Below, piece after piece: positions 10,528-21,836 of a DNA stretch of 64,000 nucleotides (position 1 is its first letter; every line of letters begins with the position of its first letter). Source of the DNA: Mycobacterium adipatum (GTDB lineage: Bacteria > Actinomycetota > Actinomycetes > Mycobacteriales > Mycobacteriaceae). The stretch covers positions 2,852,001 to 2,916,000 of the forward strand of contig NZ_CP015596.1 in the NCBI RefSeq assembly GCF_001644575.1, given 5' to 3'. The position numbers and the translations under genes are program-made. Under the pieces are notes generated by a model. The model was not told the DNA's origin. It made no database searches and saw only the letters and a list, made by a program, of their open reading frames with translations.

Positions 10528-12459
10528 TCAGAGTTGCACGGGGTAGCTCGGTTCGCTGATCTGCGGTGTGACGCTGCCATCGATGAATATGGCGTGCCAC
10601 AACATGAAGATCAGCACCGTCCACAACCGACGGCTGTGATCGCTCGCGCCGACGCGGTGCTCGTCGAGCATGGTGCGGACCGCGTTCAGATCGATCAGCT
10701 CACCGGCCTGTGATGCCGCGACCGTCGCGTGCGCCCAGTCGAGCAACTCACCGGCCTTGAGCCAATGCCGGATGGGCACCGGGAAACCCAGTTTGGGCCG
10801 GTTGAGCACGTGCGCGGGCACGATCGGTTCCAGCGCGCGGCGCAGCGCGTACTTGGTGGTGGTCCGGGTGATCTTCTGGTCGTAGGGCAGCCGCGAGGCC
10901 ACCGCGAACACCTCGGGATCCAGGAACGGCACCCGCAGCTCCAGTGAATTGGCCATCGTCATCTTGTCGGCCTTGACCAGGATGTCGCCGCGTAACCAGG
11001 TGAACAGGTCCACATGCTGCATGCGGGCCACCGGATCCCAGCCGTCGGACGCCGCGTACAGCGGCGCCGTCACGTCGGTGTGCGTCCACTCCGGGCGGAA
11101 CCCGGGCAGTACCGCCCGCAGCTGCGCATCGGAGAAACTGCGGGCGTTGCCGTAGTAGCGCTCCTGCAGGGTCAGCGACCCGCGATGCAGCAGACTCTTA
11201 CCGCGCATCCCCTCGGGCAGCGGCTGCGACGCCTTGCCCAACGAGCGTCGCACCGGTTTGGGTAGGTAGTCGAAGGCCTTCAGCGACAACGGCTCCCGAT
11301 AGATGGTGTAGCCGCCGAACAATTCGTCGGCGCCCTCGCCGGAGAGCACCACCTTGACGTGCTTGCGGGCCTCGCGGGCGATGAAGAACAGCGGTACCAA
11401 TGCGGGGTCGGCGACCGGTTCGTCGAGGTACCACACGATCTCGGGCAGCGCGGCGACGAACTCGGCGGCGCTGACCACCTTGGTGACGTGCCGTGCGCCG
11501 ATCGCCTTCGCCGACTCCACGGCGACGTCGACCTCGGAGAACCCCTCCCGTTCGAAGCCCGTCGTGAAGGTGACCAGGCGCGGGTTGTGCCGCATGGCCA
11601 GCGCCGCGATGGCGGTGGAGTCGATACCGCCGGACAGGAACGCGCCGACGGTGACATCGGCGCGCATGTGCTTGGCGACGGAGTCCTCCAGCACCGCGGT
11701 GATCTCGTCATAGCGGGCCTGCTCGGCGCCCGCCTTGAATGCGACAGGGGTGAACTTCGGCTCGAAGTAGCGGGTGACCTCCGGCGCCTGGCCCGGGCGG
11801 ATCCGGGCATAACTGCCCGATTCCAGCCGGCGGACGCCGCGCTGCAGGGTTTCGGGTTCGGGCACGTACTGCAGCACGATGTAGTGCTGCAGTGCGCGCG
11901 CATCGATGCCCAGGTCCACCCCGGTCGTCGCGGCGAGGTCGAGGATGCACTTCTTCTCGCTGCCCACCACGATGCCGCCCGGGCCGGTGGCCAGGTACAG
12001 CGGCTTGATCCCGAACGGGTCCCGCGCGCACAGCAGCTCGCCGGCCTGGGTGTCCCACAGTGCGAACGCGAACATGCCGCGCAACCGGGTCAGCACATCG
12101 GTGCCCCAGAAGTGGAAGCCCGCGACGATCGCCTCACCGTCACCGTCGGTGTGAAACACCGCGCCGTGCTCGGCGCGCAGGGCCTCCCGCAACTCCAGGT
12201 AGTTGTAGATCTCGCCGTTGAACACCAGCGCGTACCGGTCCGGCGCGTCCGCCGGGCCCCAGCGCAGCGGTTGATGGCTGTGCGCGATATCGATGATCGA
12301 GAGTCGGTTGAACCCGAGCACGATATCGCCGTCCGACCAGGTCCCGGGCTCGTCGGGACCTCGGTGACGCATCAGATGCGAGGCTCCCGACACCGCGTCG
12401 ACCAGCGCGGGGGAGGTCTCGACGGACGGGTCGGTCAGATACGCCAGCAGTCCGCACAC
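10528..12459 (-). CDS. asnB: Asparagine synthetase (glutamine-hydrolysing)
   Basis: The 643-aa cytosolic enzyme makes asparagine from aspartate, ATP and glutamine. The GTG start places Cys2 as the N-terminal nucleophile (MCGLLAYL), which fixes the start. HRGPDEPG and NGEIYNY belong to the glutaminase domain. The synthetase domain has the PP-loop SGGIDST near residue 270 and GEGADELFGGY. In M. tuberculosis AsnB (Rv2201) also amidates meso-diaminopimelate in peptidoglycan precursors, so it may serve the mur pathway here. Divergent from ctaC, with a 126-bp shared promoter region. Confidence 0.93.
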   Translation of the reverse strand: MCGLLAYLTDPSVETSPALVDAVSGASHLMRHRGPDEPGTWSDGDIVLGFNRLSIIDIAHSHQPLRWGPADAPDRYALVFNGEIYNYLELREALRAEHGAVFHTDGDGEAIVAGFHFWGTDVLTRLRGMFAFALWDTQAGELLCARDPFGIKPLYLATGPGGIVVGSEKKCILDLAATTGVDLGIDARALQHYIVLQYVPEPETLQRGVRRLESGSYARIRPGQAPEVTRYFEPKFTPVAFKAGAEQARYDEITAVLEDSVAKHMRADVTVGAFLSGGIDSTAIAALAMRHNPRLVTFTTGFEREGFSEVDVAVESAKAIGARHVTKVVSAAEFVAALPEIVWYLDEPVADPALVPLFFIAREARKHVKVVLSGEGADELFGGYTIYREPLSLKAFDYLPKPVRRSLGKASQPLPEGMRGKSLLHRGSLTLQERYYGNARSFSDAQLRAVLPGFRPEWTHTDVTAPLYAASDGWDPVARMQHVDLFTWLRGDILVKADKMTMANSLELRVPFLDPEVFAVASRLPYDQKITRTTTKYALRRALEPIVPAHVLNRPKLGFPVPIRHWLKAGELLDWAHATVAASQAGELIDLNAVRTMLDEHRVGASDHSRRLWTVLIFMLWHAIFIDGSVTPQISEPSYPVQL

Positions 12460-12512
12460 CGGGCCAGTATGCCCAATCGCCCGGTCGCTTCGCTCGACCC
12501 GGCGGGCGTGGT

Positions 12513-12528
12513 CTACGCTGCGTAGTAT
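12513..12528 (+). promoter_or_regulatory. Candidate ctaC promoter -10 boxes
   Basis: Two TANNNT boxes lie close together, TACGCT at 12513-12518 and TAGTAT at 12523-12528, 58-68 bp before the ctaC GTG. A strong AGGAGG ribosome site at 12573-12578 shows a leadered mRNA. No clear -35 element was seen. Confidence 0.35.
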
Positions 12529-12585
12529 TCGCCAAGATTGACCGACCGCCCTGCGGTTCACCGACTTCATTTAGGAGGCGCCAAC

Positions 12586-13620
12586 GTGACCGCTCGCGGG
12601 TACCGTTTGGTGGCGTTGTCAGTGGTTCTGGGTGGCGCGGCCATCCTGCTCAGCGGTTGCAGCTACCAGGAGATCTTCGGTCTGGGCTGGCCGGAGGGCA
12701 TCACCCCGGAGGCGCGCCTGAACCGCGATCTGTGGGTCTGGTCGGTCATCGCGTCGTTCGTCGTCGGTGGCATCGTGTGGGCGCTGATCTTCTGGACCAG
12801 CGCATTCCACCGCAAGAAGGCCACCGACACCGAGCTGCCGCGTCAGTTCGGCTACAACATGCCGCTGGAACTGGTCCTCACCGTGGTGCCGTTCTTGATC
12901 ATCTCGGTGCTGTTCTACTTCACCGTGGTCGTGCAGGAGCGGATGCTGCACAAGGACCCCAATCCCGAGGTCGTCATCGACGTCACCGCCTTCCAGTGGA
13001 ACTGGAAGTTCGGGTATCAGAAGGTCGAATTCAGCGACGGGACACTGTCCTACGACGGTGTCGACGACGCGCGCAAGGCGGCCATGGCTTCGGTCCCCGA
13101 GGGCGTCGACGAGCACGGTATCGAGCAGGTCGGCCCCATCGCGGGCAAGAACTCCGAGGACCGCACCTACCTGAACTTCGACAAGATCGAGACGGTGGGC
13201 ACCTCCACCGAGATCCCGATCCTGGTGCTGCCCAAGGGCAAACGCATCGAGTTCGAGATCGCCTCGGCGGATGTCATCCACGGTTTCTGGGTGCCGGAGT
13301 TCCTGTTCAAGCGGGACGTGCTGCCCAACCCCAAGGAGAACAACTCCGACAACGTGTTCCAGGTCAGTGAGATCGAGCAGACCGGCGCCTTCGTCGGCCG
13401 CTGCACGGAGATGTGCGGTACGTACCACTCGATGATGAACTTCGAGGTGCGCGTCGTGGAGCCCAACGATTTCAAGGCCTACCTGGATGCCCGGTCCAAC
13501 GGTCTGACCAACGCCCAGGCGCTGGAGGCCATCAACCAGGCTCCGCTGGCCACCACCACCGCGCCGTTCGATACCCGTCGTGGCGAGCAGGTCGGCGTTC
13601 CCGCCCAGGCGAGCAAGTAA
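12586..13620 (+). CDS. ctaC: Cytochrome c oxidase subunit II
   Basis: The 344-aa lipoprotein subunit of the aa3 oxidase takes electrons from the cytochrome cc subunit QcrC. A signal peptide ends in the lipobox LLSGC. Two membrane segments follow, then the cupredoxin domain with the CuA ligands: H in [10 protein letters not shown], and C273, C277, H281 and M284 in [12 protein letters not shown]. An insertion between the membrane part and the CuA site is typical of actinobacterial CtaC. The GTG start has AGGAGG 7 nt upstream. It forms an operon with ctaF, 9 bp downstream. Confidence 0.95.
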   Translation: MTARGYRLVALSVVLGGAAILLSGCSYQEIFGLGWPEGITPEARLNRDLWVWSVIASFVVGGIVWALIFWTSAFHRKKATDTELPRQFGYNMPLELVLTVVPFLIISVLFYFTVVVQERMLHKDPNPEVVIDVTAFQWNWKFGYQKVEFSDGTLSYDGVDDARKAAMASVPEGVDEHGIEQVGPIAGKNSEDRTYLNFDKIETVGTSTEIPILVLPKGKRIEFEIASADVIHGFWVPEFLFKRDVLPNPKENNSDNVFQVSEIEQTGAFVGRCTEMCGTYHSMMNFEVRVVEPNDFKAYLDARSNGLTNAQALEAINQAPLATTTAPFDTRRGEQVGVPAQASK

Positions 13621-13629
13621 GGACGACTC

Positions 13630-14049
13630 ATGCATATCGAAGCCCGGTTGTTCGAATTCCTGACCGCGTTCTTCCTGCTGGCATCCGTCGTGTACGGCGT
13701 GCTGACCGCGATGTTCTCCCCCGGGGGGATCGAGTGGGCGGGCACCACCGCGCTCGTGCTCACCACCGGGTTGACCCTGATCGCCGGGACCTTCTTCCGC
13801 TTCGTCGCACGGCGTCTGGACACCCGGCCCGAAGACTACGAGGACGCCGAGATCAGCGACGGCGCCGGCGAGCTGGGCTTCTACAGCCCGCACAGCTGGT
13901 GGCCGATCCTGGTCGCACTGTCCTTCTCCACCGCGGCCGTCGGTGCCGCCCTGTGGCTGCCCTGGCTGATCGTCGCCGGCATCTGCTTCGTGCTGGCCTC
14001 GGCCGCCGGCCTGGTCTTCGAGTACTACGTCGGCCCCGAGAAGCACTGA
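13630..14049 (+). CDS. ctaF: Cytochrome c oxidase subunit IV (actinobacterial)
   Basis: The 139-aa protein has four predicted membrane segments in two pairs, separated by a loop holding the [16 protein letters not shown] motif typical of this subunit. It is the small fourth subunit of the actinobacterial aa3 oxidase, embedded in the bcc-aa3 supercomplex. It follows ctaC by 9 bp. Downstream, a short stem CGTCAG-TTC-CTGACG at 14076-14090 may weaken readthrough towards mmpS3. Confidence 0.93.
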   Translation: MHIEARLFEFLTAFFLLASVVYGVLTAMFSPGGIEWAGTTALVLTTGLTLIAGTFFRFVARRLDTRPEDYEDAEISDGAGELGFYSPHSWWPILVALSFSTAAVGAALWLPWLIVAGICFVLASAAGLVFEYYVGPEKH

Positions 14050-14179
14050 CGTACTTCTGCCAGGTCACAACCGTGCGTCAGTTCCTGACGTGGCGCCGTG
14101 GCGTGGTCCCCGCCGTAGCCTGGTTGGGTAGTGTTGCCGAGGCAGCAGTCGAGAAGGATAGGCCGAGGTTTAGTTGCAG

Positions 14180-15007
14180 ATGAGCGGGCCTTCAGGACCG
14201 GAGTCTCCAGGTGCGGACAAGGATCGCGGGTCCCGCGCCGACGAGACCGACATCCAATCCCGGGCGTACTCCGCGCCGGAGTCCGAGCAGTTCACCAGCG
14301 CTCCGTACGTACCGCCGGACCCGGCGTTGTACGACTACGACAACTACGCGCCCGTCGACCCCGAGCAGGATGTCCCGCCCAAATGGCCGTGGGTCGTCGG
14401 GGTGGTGGCCATCGTCGCCGCCGTCGCCCTGGTCGCGTCGGTGGCGCTGCTGGTGACCCGGACCGACAACACCGGCCTGGCCGGACCGGACACCTCGACG
14501 ACGACGGCACCGCCGGTGCAGGACGCGATCACCACCACGCCACCCCCGCCGCCGACCAGTGAGCCGCCGCCCCCACCGCCGCCGACGACCGAGGCGCCGC
14601 CCCCGCCGCCGGAGACCGTGACGGTGACCCAGGAACCGCCACCGCCACCGCCGCCGCCGACCGAGGAGCCCGCGCCGCCGCCGGCCACCACCTCCGAGGC
14701 GCCGCCGCCCCCGCCGACGACCACCCGGCCCCCCGGCCCCCGCCAGGTGACGTACTCGGTCACCGGCACCAAGGCTCCTGGCGACATCATCACCGTCACC
14801 TATATCGACGCGTCCGGGCGTAGTCGCACCCAGCGCAACGTCTACATTCCGTGGTCGCTGACCGTCACACCGATCTCGCAGTCCGAGGTCGGTTCGGTCC
14901 AGGCGTCGAGCTTGTTCTTGGTCAGCCGGCTGAACTGCTCGATCACCACAAGCGATGGCACCGTGCTGTCGTCCAACACCGGTAACGCCGCACAGACAAG
15001 TTGCTGA
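14180..15007 (+). CDS. mmpS3: MmpS3-like membrane protein with long proline-rich stalk
   Basis: The 275-aa protein has an acidic cytoplasmic N-terminus, one membrane segment ([21 protein letters not shown]), about 90 residues dominated by runs of proline with Thr/Glu, and a C-terminal MmpS domain ([19 protein letters not shown] through NAAQTSC) with two cysteines. MmpS proteins usually partner MmpL exporters, but no mmpL gene is near, and MmpS3 is the orphan conserved in all mycobacteria. The ATG at 14180 is chosen; a TTG six bases earlier is possible. A -10-like TAGTGT is at 14129-14134. It overlaps the next gene by TGATG. Confidence 0.9.
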   Translation: MSGPSGPESPGADKDRGSRADETDIQSRAYSAPESEQFTSAPYVPPDPALYDYDNYAPVDPEQDVPPKWPWVVGVVAIVAAVALVASVALLVTRTDNTGLAGPDTSTTTAPPVQDAITTTPPPPPTSEPPPPPPPTTEAPPPPPETVTVTQEPPPPPPPPTEEPAPPPATTSEAPPPPPTTTRPPGPRQVTYSVTGTKAPGDIITVTYIDASGRSRTQRNVYIPWSLTVTPISQSEVGSVQASSLFLVSRLNCSITTSDGTVLSSNTGNAAQTSC

Positions 15008-15642
15008 TGCTCAAAGACACCGAGTTTGCTCGACGTACCCTGTCCGGTCCGGAGAACCTGGAGCGCATCCTGATGGCGGCGTGTGCCGTCATCTGGCTGG
15101 CAGCGCTGGGCGCCGCGGTGGCCGCCACCGTGTCGCTGGTGGACCTGGCCAGCGGCCGCGGCACCGTGCGCGCCGAACTCTCCGAGGCATCCGGTTCGGA
15201 CACCCCCTGGGTGCTCTACACCGTGATCGGCATCTCGGCGGCCGTCATCGTGGTGGCGATCCCGCTGCTGGTGCGCGCCCGCCGGCAGAGCGGTCACCGG
15301 TCCTTCACCCCGGGCTCAGGCTCGGTTGTCGACGACATCGCCGCCATACCGCCCCGCGACGCCCGGCGCAGGCAGGTCGAACCCGTCTCGGACACCCCCG
15401 CCCGGGGGGCCGCCGCCCTGCCGGCGGTGGTCGACCAGGTGTACGCGCGCTTCGGGCTGTCGATCGCATGTGCCGTCGGGGCGGGCACGCTCGCCGTGGG
15501 TGTGGCCACCTACCTGACCGCCGGCGACAGCGGTAGCGCCGCGGTGGCGTTCTACATCATCGCCGGCATCATCACCGTGGCGATGCCGGTGCTGCCCTGG
15601 TTCTTCCTGCGCGAGTTGAAGAACGTGGTGGGCACCGACTAG
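15007..15642 (+). CDS. Membrane protein (Rv2197c-like, DUF2561 type)
   Basis: The 211-aa protein has four hydrophobic segments in two pairs, at about residues 20-45, 70-95, 150-170 and 180-205. A basic cytoplasmic linker (RARRQSGHRSF to DARRRQVEP) lies between the pairs. Function is unknown. The ATG overlaps the mmpS3 stop in TGATG, so translation is coupled and it may act with MmpS3. The same pair precedes the qcr genes in M. tuberculosis. Its stop overlaps the stop of the DinB-like gene on the other strand by 4 bp. Confidence 0.87.
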   Translation: MLKDTEFARRTLSGPENLERILMAACAVIWLAALGAAVAATVSLVDLASGRGTVRAELSEASGSDTPWVLYTVIGISAAVIVVAIPLLVRARRQSGHRSFTPGSGSVVDDIAAIPPRDARRRQVEPVSDTPARGAAALPAVVDQVYARFGLSIACAVGAGTLAVGVATYLTAGDSGSAAVAFYIIAGIITVAMPVLPWFFLRELKNVVGTD

Positions 15643-16224
15643 TTCGGTCCTCCCGGCAGCGGGCGCCACCGCAACGGTGGGTCCTCACCGACCCGTCCGT
15701 CCACCGCCTCCCGCAGCAGATCGGCGTGGCCGGTGTGCCGTCCGTATTCCTCGATGAGGTCACACAGGCTGCGCCGCAGGCTCGCCCGTTGCCCGTCCGG
15801 CCAGGCGATGCACACCAGTTGATCGAGGCCGCCGTCGGCCAGCGCCGCGGTCAGCCTGGCCCGGGAACGCGCCACGGTGCCGTCCCACAGCGAGTAGAGC
15901 TGCGCGGGGGTGTCGTGGGCAGCCGAGGTGAAATCCCAGTCCGGGTCGGCGTCCCAGTCGGCGGTGTCCCACGGCTCGCCCATCGCCGAATCGTCGAGGT
16001 CGGGGCCGAAACGCTGGGCCTCGGCGCGCGCGAGGTGCTTGAGCAGCCCGCCGAGTGTCAGCGTCCGAGGCACCCACCCGGGTCTGCAGTGCGGCGCTGT
16101 CGAGCCCATCGGCCTTCCAGCGGAACGTCATCCGCAGCCGGTCCAGCGCCGCGAGCAGATGCTGCTCCTCGGTACCGGCCAGTGGAGGCTCCCACGGCGG
16201 ATCGGCCGGCGGATCAGCGTCCAT
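15639..16224 (-). pseudogene. DinB/DUF664 family gene broken by a one-base frameshift
   Basis: The N-terminal half reads MDADPPADPPW, then LLAALDRLRMTFRWKADGLD and LQTRVGAS from the ATG at 16224. The C-terminal half (TLTLGGLLKHLARAEAQRF, SLCDLIEEYGRHTGHADLLRE) continues in another frame to 15639. The two join if one C of the CC at 16065-16066 is removed. DUF664/DinB proteins are four-helix-bundle metal-binding proteins, some of them mycothiol-dependent transferases. M. tuberculosis has no such gene between Rv2197c and qcrB. Either a pseudogene or a base-calling error explains the break. Confidence 0.8.
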
Positions 16225-16265
16225 GTGGGTGAGCGTACTGCGCGGGGTAGGGGAGTGGCGCACGA

Positions 16266-16300
16266 AGAAGGCCCGCGCAGACGTGCTGCGCGGGCCTTCT
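16266..16300 (-). terminator. Perfect hairpin after the qcrCAB operon
   Basis: The 15-nt arms 16266-16280 (AGAAGGCCCGCGCAG) and 16286-16300 are perfectly complementary around a 5-nt loop. It lies 14 bp past the qcrB stop in that operon's direction. The GC-rich stem and short T-rich trailer (TTC) fit mycobacterial terminators that lack long U-tracts. It separates qcrB from the downstream DinB-like gene. Confidence 0.85.
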
Positions 16301-16313
16301 CCTGGTGAACTAC

Positions 16314-17963
16314 TCAGTGGTGTCCGTTGGACCCGTTCGATCCGTTGGAACCGTTGGTGCCCTGATGCTCGGCGAGCACCGCCAGCGCCCGGTGTTCGGC
16401 GCTGTGCGCCGCCTCGGTGAGCGCATCGTGCTCTTCGACCGGGTCGGCGAACAGGAAGTTGCCGGTGCCGGGTGCGCCGCCGGATCCGAGCTTGTTCATC
16501 CGCTTGGGCAGGGGCGCGCCCTGGTATTCCAGCGGAATCGGATGCCCGTGATCGTCGACCGGGCCGAGCGGCTGGTGCAGCTCGATGTAGGCACCGTGCG
16601 GAAGCCGCGTGATGATGCCCGTCTCGATACCGTGCTCCAGCACCGCACGGTCACTGCGCTGCAGGCTGATCGCCCACCGGTAGGTGATGTAGTAGACGAC
16701 CATCGGCAGCACCACCATGCCGATACGGCCGATCCAGGTGGTCGCGTTCAGCGAGATGTGGAACTTCAGCGCGATGATGTCGTTCATGCACATGAAGGTG
16801 AGCAGGATGTAGAACGAGATCGCCGCGGCGCCCACCGCGGTGCGCGTCGGTGCGTCACGCGGACGCTGCAGCAGGTTGTGGTGTGCGTTGTCGCCGGTGA
16901 GCTTGCGTTCGATGAACGGGTAGACCGACAGCAGCACGAACACCAGGCCCATGCCGACGGCCACCCACACCGACTGCGGGATGGTGTAGTTGCCGATGTA
17001 GAACTCCCAGGCCGGCCAGGTACGTGCCAGCCCGTCGGTCCACATCATGTAGAAGTCGGGCTGGCTGCCCGCCGAGATCTGCGAGGGCTTGTACGGTCCG
17101 AGCACCCAGATCGGGTTGATCTGCAGCAGACCGCCCATCAGCCCGAGCAGGCCGGTGATCATGGCGAAGAAGGCACCCGACTTGACCGCGAAGACCGGCA
17201 TGACGCGCACGCCGACGACGTTCTTCTCGGTCCGGCCCGGGCCGGGGAACTGGGTGTGCTTCTGGAACCAGACCAGCGCCATGTGGGCGCCGATGAGCGC
17301 CAGCATGATGCCGGGGATCAGCAGGATGTGCAGCGCGTAGAGGCGCGGGATGATGATCTCGCCGGGGAAGTCGCCACCGAACAGTGCCCAGTGCAACCAG
17401 GTTCCGATGACCGGCATGCCGAGGGTGATCGAGGAGAACGCGGCCCGCAGACCGGTGCCCGAGAGCAGATCGTCGGGCAGCGAGTACCCGAAGTACCCCT
17501 CGAACATTGCCAGGATCAGCAGCAGCGAGCCGATGACCCAGTTGGCCTCGCGGGGGCGCCGGAACGCCCCGGTGAAGAAGATGCGCGCCAGATGCACCAT
17601 GATCGACGCCGCGAACAGCAGCGCGGCCCAGTGGTGGATCTGGCGGACGAACAGGCCGCCACGTACCTCGAAGCTGATCTCCAGGGCCGATTCGTAGGCC
17701 CGCGACATCTGCACACCGCGCAGCGGTTGGTAGACGCCCTCGTAGGTCACGTGGGCCATCGACGGATCGAAGAACAGCGTCAGCCACACACCCGTGATGA
17801 GCAGGATGATGAAGCTGTACAGCGCGATCTCACCCAGCAGGAACGACCAGTGCGTGGGGAAGACCTTGTTCAGGATGCCGCGGCGCACCGCCTCGGAGGG
17901 GTGGTACCGCGAATCGATCGCATCGCCCTGTGCCGCTGCGATGTCTCCGAGCTTGGGACTCAT
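16314..17963 (-). CDS. qcrB: Cytochrome bc1 (bcc) complex cytochrome b subunit
   Basis: The 549-aa membrane subunit oxidises menaquinol and binds two b hemes. Heme ligands sit in [18 protein letters not shown] and in HWALFGG to [19 protein letters not shown]. The actinobacterial C-terminal extension is present and ends in a low-complexity [12 protein letters not shown] tail. The ATG overlaps the qcrA stop by ATGA. Its homologue is the target of the drug telacebec in M. tuberculosis. Last gene of ctaE-qcrC-qcrA-qcrB. Confidence 0.97.
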   Translation of the reverse strand: MSPKLGDIAAAQGDAIDSRYHPSEAVRRGILNKVFPTHWSFLLGEIALYSFIILLITGVWLTLFFDPSMAHVTYEGVYQPLRGVQMSRAYESALEISFEVRGGLFVRQIHHWAALLFAASIMVHLARIFFTGAFRRPREANWVIGSLLLILAMFEGYFGYSLPDDLLSGTGLRAAFSSITLGMPVIGTWLHWALFGGDFPGEIIIPRLYALHILLIPGIMLALIGAHMALVWFQKHTQFPGPGRTEKNVVGVRVMPVFAVKSGAFFAMITGLLGLMGGLLQINPIWVLGPYKPSQISAGSQPDFYMMWTDGLARTWPAWEFYIGNYTIPQSVWVAVGMGLVFVLLSVYPFIERKLTGDNAHHNLLQRPRDAPTRTAVGAAAISFYILLTFMCMNDIIALKFHISLNATTWIGRIGMVVLPMVVYYITYRWAISLQRSDRAVLEHGIETGIITRLPHGAYIELHQPLGPVDDHGHPIPLEYQGAPLPKRMNKLGSGGAPGTGNFLFADPVEEHDALTEAAHSAEHRALAVLAEHQGTNGSNGSNGSNGHH

Positions 17964-19156
17964 GATTTGCGCTCCCAGAATGCCGGTCCGACGGGTTCGA
18001 TGAAGTCGCCGTTCGCGACCAGATAGCCGTCCTTGTCGATGGTAATAGGCAGCTGCGCCAGCGCACGTGCGGCCGGACCGAAGATGGGCCGTGCGAAGTG
18101 CAGCGCATCGAACTGCGACTGGTGGCACGGGCACAGAATGCGGTAGGTCTGCTGCTCGTACAGCGAGGACGGGCAGCCCAGGTGCGAGCAGACCTTCGTG
18201 TAGGCGAACAGCTCACCGAAGTTGAAGCTCTCCTGGCCCTGCCGCTTGACGACCTTCTTCATGTCCTGCGGCTTGATGCGGATGAGCATCACCGGGTTGC
18301 GCACACCCATCGCCACCTCGAACAGGTGGTGGCTGGATTCCACGGTGACCCCGTCGCCGTCGGACTCACGCCACGGGAACACGGTCTCCATACCGCCGGC
18401 GTCGATGTCTTCGGGACGCATCTTCACGAACGGCGATTCGCCGGGGATGCCGGTGGCACGGGCCAGGTAGATGGTCTCGCCCTCGAAACGCGGGGTCCAC
18501 CCCGAGGTCCAGAGCACGGCCTTCTTGCCCTCGGCCGTCTGCACGACCGGCTTCCACGGGTTCTTGATCAGACCACCGAGGAAGGCGACCAGGGTGCCCA
18601 GGCCGAACGCGCCCAGCCCGATGCCCAGCGACAGACCGACCAGCTTGCGCCGCTTGATGGTCGAACCTTCAAGGGCGTCGGTCAGATTCGCGACGATGGT
18701 CTTGCGGTGAATCTCCGCCGAGGCGCCGTCGTGGCGGTCCTGGATGGTGATCTCTTCGGGGATGAACTTCTTCTGGAAGAGCACCGCGCCGACGCCGATC
18801 GACAGGATCGACAGGCCGAACGTCAGGCCGTACAGCGGGGTGGCCAGCGTGTAGATCCGCTCACCCTCGGCGCCGTAGGGCACGTACTCCCACGGCCAGA
18901 ACAGGAAGACCAGCAACAGGGCCAGGCCGGAGAAGCCGGCGAAAAGCAGCCAGTACGCGACGGTGCGCGAGGCACGCTTCTCGGCCTTGGTGCCCTCGAC
19001 GGGCCAGCGCGGCTCCTTGTAGACAACCTCGACACCGTCGAGCTTGCCGCCGAGCGCGAGCAGTTCCTCGCGCGACATCTCCGCCAGTTCGGCGTCGGTG
19101 GGCTGACCCGGAACCGGACGTCCCGAGGTGTCACCGCCCTGAACATCTCCGCTCAT
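17960..19156 (-). CDS. qcrA: Rieske iron-sulfur subunit of the bcc complex
   Basis: The 398-aa protein has three N-terminal membrane segments rather than the single one of mitochondrial Rieske proteins, as is usual in actinobacteria. The [2Fe-2S] ligands are in [12 protein letters not shown] and CPCHQSQFD near residues 320-345. It passes electrons from menaquinol to QcrC. The ATG at 19156 overlaps the qcrC stop by ATGA, which is preferred over a GTG 18 bases upstream. Confidence 0.96.
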   Translation of the reverse strand: MSGDVQGGDTSGRPVPGQPTDAELAEMSREELLALGGKLDGVEVVYKEPRWPVEGTKAEKRASRTVAYWLLFAGFSGLALLLVFLFWPWEYVPYGAEGERIYTLATPLYGLTFGLSILSIGVGAVLFQKKFIPEEITIQDRHDGASAEIHRKTIVANLTDALEGSTIKRRKLVGLSLGIGLGAFGLGTLVAFLGGLIKNPWKPVVQTAEGKKAVLWTSGWTPRFEGETIYLARATGIPGESPFVKMRPEDIDAGGMETVFPWRESDGDGVTVESSHHLFEVAMGVRNPVMLIRIKPQDMKKVVKRQGQESFNFGELFAYTKVCSHLGCPSSLYEQQTYRILCPCHQSQFDALHFARPIFGPAARALAQLPITIDKDGYLVANGDFIEPVGPAFWERKS

Positions 19157-19992
19157 GCGCGTGCTCCGATCCACAACGTCATGCCGACAGCCGCCACGAT
19201 CCCGATGATCCAGATGGCCATGCCCTCTGTGGTGGGGCCGAACCCGCCGAGGCCGTAACCGCCGGGATCGGGCGTGTTGGCGGCCTGCCGCACGTAGGTG
19301 ACGATGTCGGCCTTCTCCTCGGGGGAGAGCTGGCGGTCGGAGAACTTCGGCATGTTCTGCGGGCCGGTGAGCATGGCGGTGTACACCTGCGCGGGAACCT
19401 TGGCGGCTTCGCCGAGATCCGGTGCGTACTTACCGGAGGACAGGGCTCCGCCCTTACCGGTGAAGTTGTGGCAGGACGCGCAGTTCAGCCGGAAGAGGTC
19501 GCCACCGCGGGCGACGTCACCGGAGAGCAGGGACTCGTTCGCGATGTGGCCGTTGGCTTCTCGCGGCACGACGGGGCCGCCGCCGTTGGCCTGGACGTAG
19601 GCGCCCAGCGCGTCGATCTGATGCTCGTCGAAGACCGGCTCCTTGCGGGGGGCCTGGGCCTCACCGCGCATCGCGGGCATCCGCCCGGTGGAGACCTGGA
19701 AGTACACGGCGGCCTCGCCGGTACCGATCAGGCTGGGGCCGCGGTCGGGCACACCCTGCAGGTTGGCGCCGTGGCAGCTGATGCACGAGGTGTCGAACAG
19801 CTGCTTGCCGGTGCGCAGCAGCGCCGACTGTGATTCGTCGGCGACCGCGACCTGAGGCGTCGGGGTCAAGGTGGCCGCGACGGCGCCGGTCACGGACAGC
19901 CCGAGCAGCAGCAGCACGGCTGCGGACAGGCGTCGACGCAAGCGACGCTGCTTGACCGTCGCCGGCTTCCCGGAGCGGGACTTGCTGAACAT
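19153..19992 (-). CDS. qcrC: Diheme cytochrome c subunit of the bcc complex
   Basis: The 279-aa protein carries two heme c sites, CISCH and CASCH. This fused cytochrome cc replaces a soluble cytochrome c and feeds CuA of CtaC directly in the supercomplex. A basic N-terminus and hydrophobic segment ([21 protein letters not shown]) direct export, and a C-terminal membrane anchor follows ([19 protein letters not shown]). The ATG at 19992 is preceded by AGAAGGGG at suitable spacing. A second ATG 15 bases upstream is less likely. Confidence 0.96.
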   Translation of the reverse strand: MFSKSRSGKPATVKQRRLRRRLSAAVLLLLGLSVTGAVAATLTPTPQVAVADESQSALLRTGKQLFDTSCISCHGANLQGVPDRGPSLIGTGEAAVYFQVSTGRMPAMRGEAQAPRKEPVFDEHQIDALGAYVQANGGGPVVPREANGHIANESLLSGDVARGGDLFRLNCASCHNFTGKGGALSSGKYAPDLGEAAKVPAQVYTAMLTGPQNMPKFSDRQLSPEEKADIVTYVRQAANTPDPGGYGLGGFGPTTEGMAIWIIGIVAAVGMTLWIGARA

Positions 19993-20018
19993 CGAACCCC
20001 TTCTCATCGGCGTGCCGC

Positions 20019-21835
<1,817 letters not shown>

Positions 21836-21836
21836 C

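Noticed and set aside
14530..14740. Proline runs in mmpS3 as a possible assembly artefact or microsatellite
   Set aside because: The codons vary (CCG, CCC, CCA) and the frame stays open into a normal MmpS domain, so it is a real proline-rich stalk.
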